Assembly: GCA_038133505.1 (NCBI GenBank)
Contig: JAYPTI010000145.1
Span: 1-7,760, forward strand
Direction of reading: 5' to 3'
DNA: 7,760 nt
Source of the DNA: JAYQUR01 sp038133505
GTDB taxonomy: Bacteria > Pseudomonadota > Alphaproteobacteria > MPNO01 > UBA830
The notes under the pieces were generated by a model. It was given only the letters and a program-made list of their open reading frames with translations, searched no databases and was not told where the DNA came from. Below, one piece after another: positions 5,126-7,760 of this stretch. Each line of letters begins with the position of its first letter. The first letter of the stretch is position 1. A program made the translations under genes and the position numbers.

Positions 5126-6046
5126 TCAGGCCTTGCCCTGATAGATCTTGATGATCTGGTCGAGCATCGCCATGGCGTCTTCCTTCGGGCGCTGGAACGT
5201 GTTGCGGCCGATGATCGAGCCGTTGCCGCCACCATCCCTGATGGCGCGAACTTCGTTGTAGATGCCGTCGAGATCCTTCGCTTCGCCGCCCGAGAAGACG
5301 ACGATGCGCCGGCCGTTGAAGCAGCTCTGCACGACATGCGCGATGCGCGCCGACAGGGTCGAGACGTCGATCTTCTGCGCATCGTAGACCTTCGCCGCGG
5401 CATCGAGATACATCGCGTCCGTCGGCGGCTTGACCTTGATGATGTGCGCGCCGATCTGGCAGGCGAGGTGGGCCGCGTAGGCGCAGACGTCCATCGCCGT
5501 CTCGCCCTCGCGCGTCAGGGCGCCGCCGCGCGGGTACGACCAGACCACCGTCGCGATGCCGACAGCCTTGGCTTCCTCCGACATCTCGCGGATTTCCTCG
5601 ATCATCTCGTACTGGTCTTCCGAGCCGGGATAGATCGTGAAGCCGATCGCCGAGCAGCCGAGGCGCAGCGCGTCGCCGACCGAGCCGTAGACGCCCTGGT
5701 CCTTGTTCGTCGACAGCGAGTTCGCCGAGTTCAGCTTCAGGATGGTCGGCACTGCGCCGGCGAAGCTGTCGGCGCCCGCCTCGATGAAGCCGAGCGGCGC
5801 GGCGTAGGCATTGAGGCCCGCGTCGACCGCGAGCTGATAGTGATAATGCGGGTCGTAGCCCGCCGGGTTCGGCGCGAAGCTCCGCGCCGGGCCGTGCTCG
5901 ACGCCCTGGTCGACCGGCAGGATGACCATCTTGCCGGTGCCGCCGAGCTTTCCGTGCATCAGGATGCGCGCAATGTTCGCCTTGGTTCCCGGATTGTCGC
6001 TCTCGTAGCAGGAGAGGATTTTTTTGACTTTCTGGGAGATGCGCAT
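5126..6046 (-). CDS. fbaB: Class I fructose-bisphosphate aldolase, DhnA/archaeal type
   Basis: This 306-aa protein belongs to the DhnA family of Schiff-base aldolases, which cleave fructose-1,6-bisphosphate to dihydroxyacetone phosphate and glyceraldehyde-3-phosphate without a metal. VILPVDQGVEHGP (41-53) carries the family's Asp/His near the N-terminus, WSYPRGGAL (169-177) supplies the catalytic Tyr171, and HIIKVKPPTD (201-210) contains the Schiff-base lysine (Lys204 or Lys206; I cannot decide which without alignment). VVFSGGEAKD (249-258) and NGSIIGRNTFQR (275-286) fit the phosphate-binding glycine loops. AAGGA precedes the ATG at 6046 at good spacing, so the start is secure. A run of seven A's (minus strand, GTCAAAAAAATC) lies just after the start. 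Cytoplasmic; glycolysis and gluconeogenesis. It is followed by thiE after 149 bp containing element B. Confidence 0.95.
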   Translation of the reverse strand: MRISQKVKKILSCYESDNPGTKANIARILMHGKLGGTGKMVILPVDQGVEHGPARSFAPNPAGYDPHYHYQLAVDAGLNAYAAPLGFIEAGADSFAGAVPTILKLNSANSLSTNKDQGVYGSVGDALRLGCSAIGFTIYPGSEDQYEMIEEIREMSEEAKAVGIATVVWSYPRGGALTREGETAMDVCAYAAHLACQIGAHIIKVKPPTDAMYLDAAAKVYDAQKIDVSTLSARIAHVVQSCFNGRRIVVFSGGEAKDLDGIYNEVRAIRDGGGNGSIIGRNTFQRPKEDAMAMLDQIIKIYQGKA

Positions 6047-6084
6047 TTCGGGTTCCTTACTTTTTCCGGCGAAAGCGGCCGCAA

Positions 6085-6100
6085 CCGGACGGCAGTCCGG
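6085..6100 (-). other. Stem-loop in the fbaB leader
   Basis: A perfect 6-bp stem CCGGAC/GTCCGG with a 4-nt loop lies about 40-55 nt upstream of the fbaB start. The 161-bp gap (6047-6207) shows no convincing -10/-35 pair for fbaB, so I cannot say whether this stem is in the mRNA leader or upstream of it. Confidence 0.3.
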
Positions 6101-6177
6101 GGCCGATTGAAACTGAATGGGTGCCCGCCGCTATCGAGGTCCGTCCCGGGCGCCGAGCCCGTATTGAATAGCGCAGC

Positions 6178-6209
6178 GAGAGCGCGATTTCACGCGAAAA
6201 TCGGCTCTC
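6178..6209 (-). terminator. Imperfect hairpin at the end of the 138-aa protein gene; possible terminator
   Basis: GAGAGC plus GATTT pair with AAATC plus GCTCTC across a 7-nt loop, with a small internal mismatch. The hairpin overlaps the stop codon at 6208-6210. No T-run follows on the minus strand, so termination would be weak at best. The gene and fbaB may be partly co-transcribed. Confidence 0.3.
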
Positions 6210-6624
6210 AGAGCAGAAAATCGCGGGCTGAGCGGGCGAAATCGGTCGATTTTGCGAGATCGAGCGATTCGCCCTTCACCGCGTCCAGCGCGACTCCGCA
6301 CTGCGCCGCGACATCGCGCAGCTTCTCCTGTCCCGCGTCGTCGCCGTCGTAGCGGATCGCGTCTATGCCCGCGGCACAGGCCTCGAACGCCAGTGCCAGG
6401 TCGTCGGCGCAATCGAGCGAGCCGATCAGGTCGCCGCTCGGAACCCGTCCCCGCGTCTCCCCGATAAGGGCGGCGAACCACCCGATCCCCGCATACCCGG
6501 CCGCGCCCCGCGCGCTCCGCAGCAGGATCGGCCGTCCCGCATCGGCGGCCGCCTCGGCCGCCGCGACGGCATGGTCGAGCGAATGCACGATGAAGATTGC
6601 GCGGTCGGGGTTCTTCTCGCTCAT
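6208..6624 (-). CDS. Conserved-looking protein of unknown function, 138 aa
   Basis: I do not recognise this protein. It starts MSEKNPDRAIFIVHS and ends with RDFLL before TGA. The sequence alternates hydrophobic strands and Ala-rich helices (RAIFIVHS, RPILLRSA, GYAGIGWFAALI, GDLIGSLDCADDLALAFEACAAGIDAIRYDG). It resembles part of a cytoplasmic alpha/beta domain, perhaps half of a TIM-barrel-like fold. There is no signal peptide, membrane segment or obvious catalytic motif. The frame stays open upstream to 6906, but the extra sequence is Arg/Ser-rich and crosses the opposite-strand promoter and the coiled-coil gene, so the ATG at 6624 was chosen. No good Shine-Dalgarno sequence precedes it. It is upstream of fbaB on the same strand and divergent from the zapA group, so a link to sugar phosphate or thiamine metabolism is possible but unproven. 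Confidence 0.75.
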   Translation of the reverse strand: MSEKNPDRAIFIVHSLDHAVAAAEAAADAGRPILLRSARGAAGYAGIGWFAALIGETRGRVPSGDLIGSLDCADDLALAFEACAAGIDAIRYDGDDAGQEKLRDVAAQCGVALDAVKGESLDLAKSTDFARSARDFLL

Positions 6625-6684
6625 GCGGGAACTGTGGCATAGCGGCACGGCACTGAACAGGCCGCGACGATTCCGCCGCCTCGG

Positions 6685-6714
6685 TTGACGTCTCCGCCGC
6701 CGGGACCGTATGGT
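6685..6714 (+). promoter_or_regulatory. Sigma70-type promoter for the DUF4164-like gene and zapA
   Basis: TTGACG (6685-6690) matches five of six -35 bases and TATGGT (6709-6714) four of six -10 bases, with an 18-bp spacer. Transcription would start near 6721 and give a leader of about 30 nt. The ATG at 6710 lies inside the -10 box, which excludes it as the start of the downstream gene. The region also separates the divergent 138-aa protein gene. Confidence 0.6.
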
Positions 6715-6751
6715 GCGAAACGTCAAAGAGGCCGGTGGGTTAAGCGTAAAA

Positions 6752-6970
6752 ATGTCGAAACTGGATGAAGCGACGCAGCGGCTGCAGGCTGCGGTCTCCG
6801 CGCTTGAAGCGGCAGCGCGCGCACGCCCGGAACCTCCGGCCGATGACGCCGATGCGGCGGCGCTCGATTCGCTGAAAGCCCGCAACGACGCCCTCGAAGC
6901 CCGCAACGCGGAAATCTCCGGACGGCTCGATCAGGCGATCGGCCGGCTGCGCTCGATCCTGGACGACTGA
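6752..6970 (+). CDS. Small coiled-coil protein, DUF4164-like
   Basis: This 72-aa acidic protein is almost all heptad-type helix: MSKLDEATQRLQAAVSALEA (1-20), an Ala/Pro-rich hinge (about 21-37), then LDSLKARNDALEARNAEI with a repeated LxARN unit and GRLDQAIGRLRSILDD at the end. Small proteins of this kind, annotated as DUF4164, commonly sit just before zapA in alphaproteobacteria. The stop is one base before the zapA ATG, so the two are surely co-transcribed and probably translationally coupled. A role with ZapA in Z-ring assembly is an inference from position only. The start at 6752 is preferred over the in-frame ATG at 6710 because that one lies in the promoter -10 box. Confidence 0.8.
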   Translation: MSKLDEATQRLQAAVSALEAAARARPEPPADDADAAALDSLKARNDALEARNAEISGRLDQAIGRLRSILDD

Positions 6971-6971
6971 C

Positions 6972-7316
6972 ATGGCCCAGGTCGACGTCACCATCAACGG
7001 CCGGAACTATCAGATCGCCTGCGACGACGGCCAGGAGGCGCATCTCGCCCAGCTCGGCGAATATGTCGACCGGCGCGTCAAGGAGCTGGTGGCTGCAGTC
7101 GGCCAGGTTGGCGATTCCCGATTGCTGGTGATGGTCGCGCTGCTGATCGCCGACGAGCTTGCCGAAACCTATGCCCAGCTGAAGAACGCCGGCGAGGCGT
7201 CAGCCGACGAGGCTCCCGCCGGGCCGACGGCGGAGGAAATCGAGGCGCAGGCCGTCCGCGCGCTCGATGCCGCGGCCGAGCGCATCGCGGCGCTCGCCTC
7301 GGAAATCGGCGGCTGA
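6972..7316 (+). CDS. zapA: Cell division protein ZapA
   Basis: This 114-aa protein has the ZapA signature: a beta-hairpin start MAQVDVTINGRNYQIACDDG (1-20), then EAHLAQLGEYVDRRVKEL (22-39), and a helix LLVMVALLIADELAETYAQL (51-70). These are followed by a charged, Ala-rich coiled-coil tail to the C-terminus. ZapA binds FtsZ at midcell and bundles or cross-links protofilaments. It is one base from the upstream coiled-coil gene. Downstream is 6S RNA, then the cyclo-ligase gene, as in E. coli zapA-ssrS-fau, which supports the assignment. Confidence 0.95.
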   Translation: MAQVDVTINGRNYQIACDDGQEAHLAQLGEYVDRRVKELVAAVGQVGDSRLLVMVALLIADELAETYAQLKNAGEASADEAPAGPTAEEIEAQAVRALDAAAERIAALASEIGG

Positions 7317-7383
7317 GGTCCGTTTTCGCACCCGATTGAGACCGATCAATTTCACTTCGCCGGGAAATGCACTAGTTTCGCCC

Positions 7384-7546
7384 GCAGGCGAAGCTGTCCG
7401 GTGCGCCAGGTCTTACATCCCTGGGGCCAATACCAGTCCTCAGGGAGCTGTCCCTGTCGGGGCCCTGGCCTCGGCACACGGCGCCCACCTGTCTCGTACA
7501 GGCCGCAGAGGATAACAACGACCAACGGCCGGTACGGCTTCGCCGC
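7384..7546 (+). ncRNA. ssrS: 6S RNA
   Basis: 6S RNA mimics an open promoter and sequesters sigma70-RNA polymerase. The 68- and 45-bp flanks aside, the zapA-cyclo-ligase gap is filled by a roughly 160-nt segment that folds as expected. The closing stem is GGCGAAGC (7387-7394) with GCTTCGCC (7537-7544), extended inward by CCGG with CCGG and by GGTC (7409-7412) with GACC. A central bubble contains a small 3'-side hairpin, CCTGT/ACAGG (7488-7502). The terminal arm includes GGGGCCA with TGGCCTC and an apical CAGGGA/TCCCTG stem. Size, long rod shape and genomic position all fit. Exact ends are set from the closing stem and may be off by a few bases. No convincing promoter was found just upstream. 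Confidence 0.9.
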
Positions 7547-7591
7547 TCTTCATTACCTATATCTCCCGACAGACCGGTCGAGCGGACCCGC

Positions 7592-7760
7592 ATGAGCGTT
7601 CACGACGAAAAGATTCTTCTCCGCAACGAGGCGGCGGCGCGGCGCGCGGACATCCATGCGCGGCTGGGCGCGGCTGCAGGCGGGGCGCTCGCCGCCCGCT
7701 TCGTCGAGGCGCTGGCGGACCGGCTGACGCCCGGAATCGTGGTGTCGCTGTACCGGACGA
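7592..7760 (+). CDS. fau: 5-formyltetrahydrofolate cyclo-ligase, N-terminal part (runs off right edge)
   Basis: Fifty-six codons are present from ATG at 7592 to the window end. The sequence EKILLRNEAAARRADIH (6-22) and AARFVEAL, then LTPGIVVSLYRT (45-56), fits the N-terminal helix and first strand of the YgfA/MTHFS family (LR...AR..R...; PG.VVSxY). These enzymes convert 5-formyl-THF to 5,10-methenyl-THF with ATP. The catalytic ATP-binding part lies beyond the edge. Position directly after 6S RNA is the conserved location of this gene in proteobacteria and strongly supports the call. No strong Shine-Dalgarno sequence is seen. Confidence 0.85.
   Translation, partial: MSVHDEKILLRNEAAARRADIHARLGAAAGGALAARFVEALADRLTPGIVVSLYRT

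Noticed and set aside
6016..6030. Run of seven A's near the fbaB start as a programmed slippage site
   Set aside because: The frame is intact on both sides and the run simply encodes Lys-Lys in a conserved region; nothing indicates a second product.
5045..6352. 435-codon open frame on the plus strand opposite fbaB
   Set aside because: It is antisense to a certain aldolase gene and runs through element B and the intergenic region; no domain is recognisable.
6710..6751. Upstream ATG for the DUF4164-like gene
   Set aside because: It falls inside the -10 box of a good promoter, and the extra residues do not look like the family N-terminus.
6625..6906. N-terminal extension of the 138-aa protein
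   Set aside because: The extra part is Ser/Ala/Arg-rich shadow sequence that overlaps the opposite-strand promoter and coiled-coil gene.
7336..7376. Promoter for 6S RNA (TTGAGA at 7336 with CACTAG near 7370)
   Set aside because: The spacing is about 28 bp, far from the 16-18 bp needed, and no better -35 box was seen.

Overview
The window is GC-rich, densely coded chromosomal DNA, most likely from an alphaproteobacterium (Rhodospirillales-like, inferred from protein character and gene order; not proven). It looks like a housekeeping region rather than an island. I see no IS element, phage gene, CRISPR array, tRNA or rRNA.

Left part (1-4185) is centred on translation factor EF-P. On the minus strand lie the start of a secreted protein running off the left edge, a suhB-type inositol monophosphatase interrupted by an in-frame amber codon, efp, and epmB (radical-SAM lysine 2,3-aminomutase, TTG start). 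Divergent from epmB, 38 bp away, is epmA (EF-P beta-lysine ligase). Factor, aminomutase and ligase are therefore consecutive: EpmB makes (R)-beta-lysine and EpmA attaches it to EF-P Lys33.

Middle part (4186-6624) is all minus strand: thiE (thiamine phosphate synthase), fbaB (DhnA-type class I fructose-bisphosphate aldolase) and an unrecognised 138-aa protein. thiE lacks any ATG/GTG/TTG at its homology-supported N-terminus; the only plausible initiator is ATT. A compound palindrome lies on each side of thiE (4215-4300 and 5008-5080). Each is a pair of inverted hairpins, and the differences between the two arms of each element are compensatory within the stems.

Right part (6625-7760) is plus strand, behind a good sigma70-like promoter: a 72-aa DUF4164-like coiled-coil protein, zapA, 6S RNA (ssrS) and the start of a 5-formyltetrahydrofolate cyclo-ligase gene. 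zapA - 6S RNA - cyclo-ligase is the classical proteobacterial arrangement.

The points most worth a second look are the amber codon in suhB, the ATT start of thiE, and the compensatory changes in the palindromic elements. No wholly new multi-gene system is evident.
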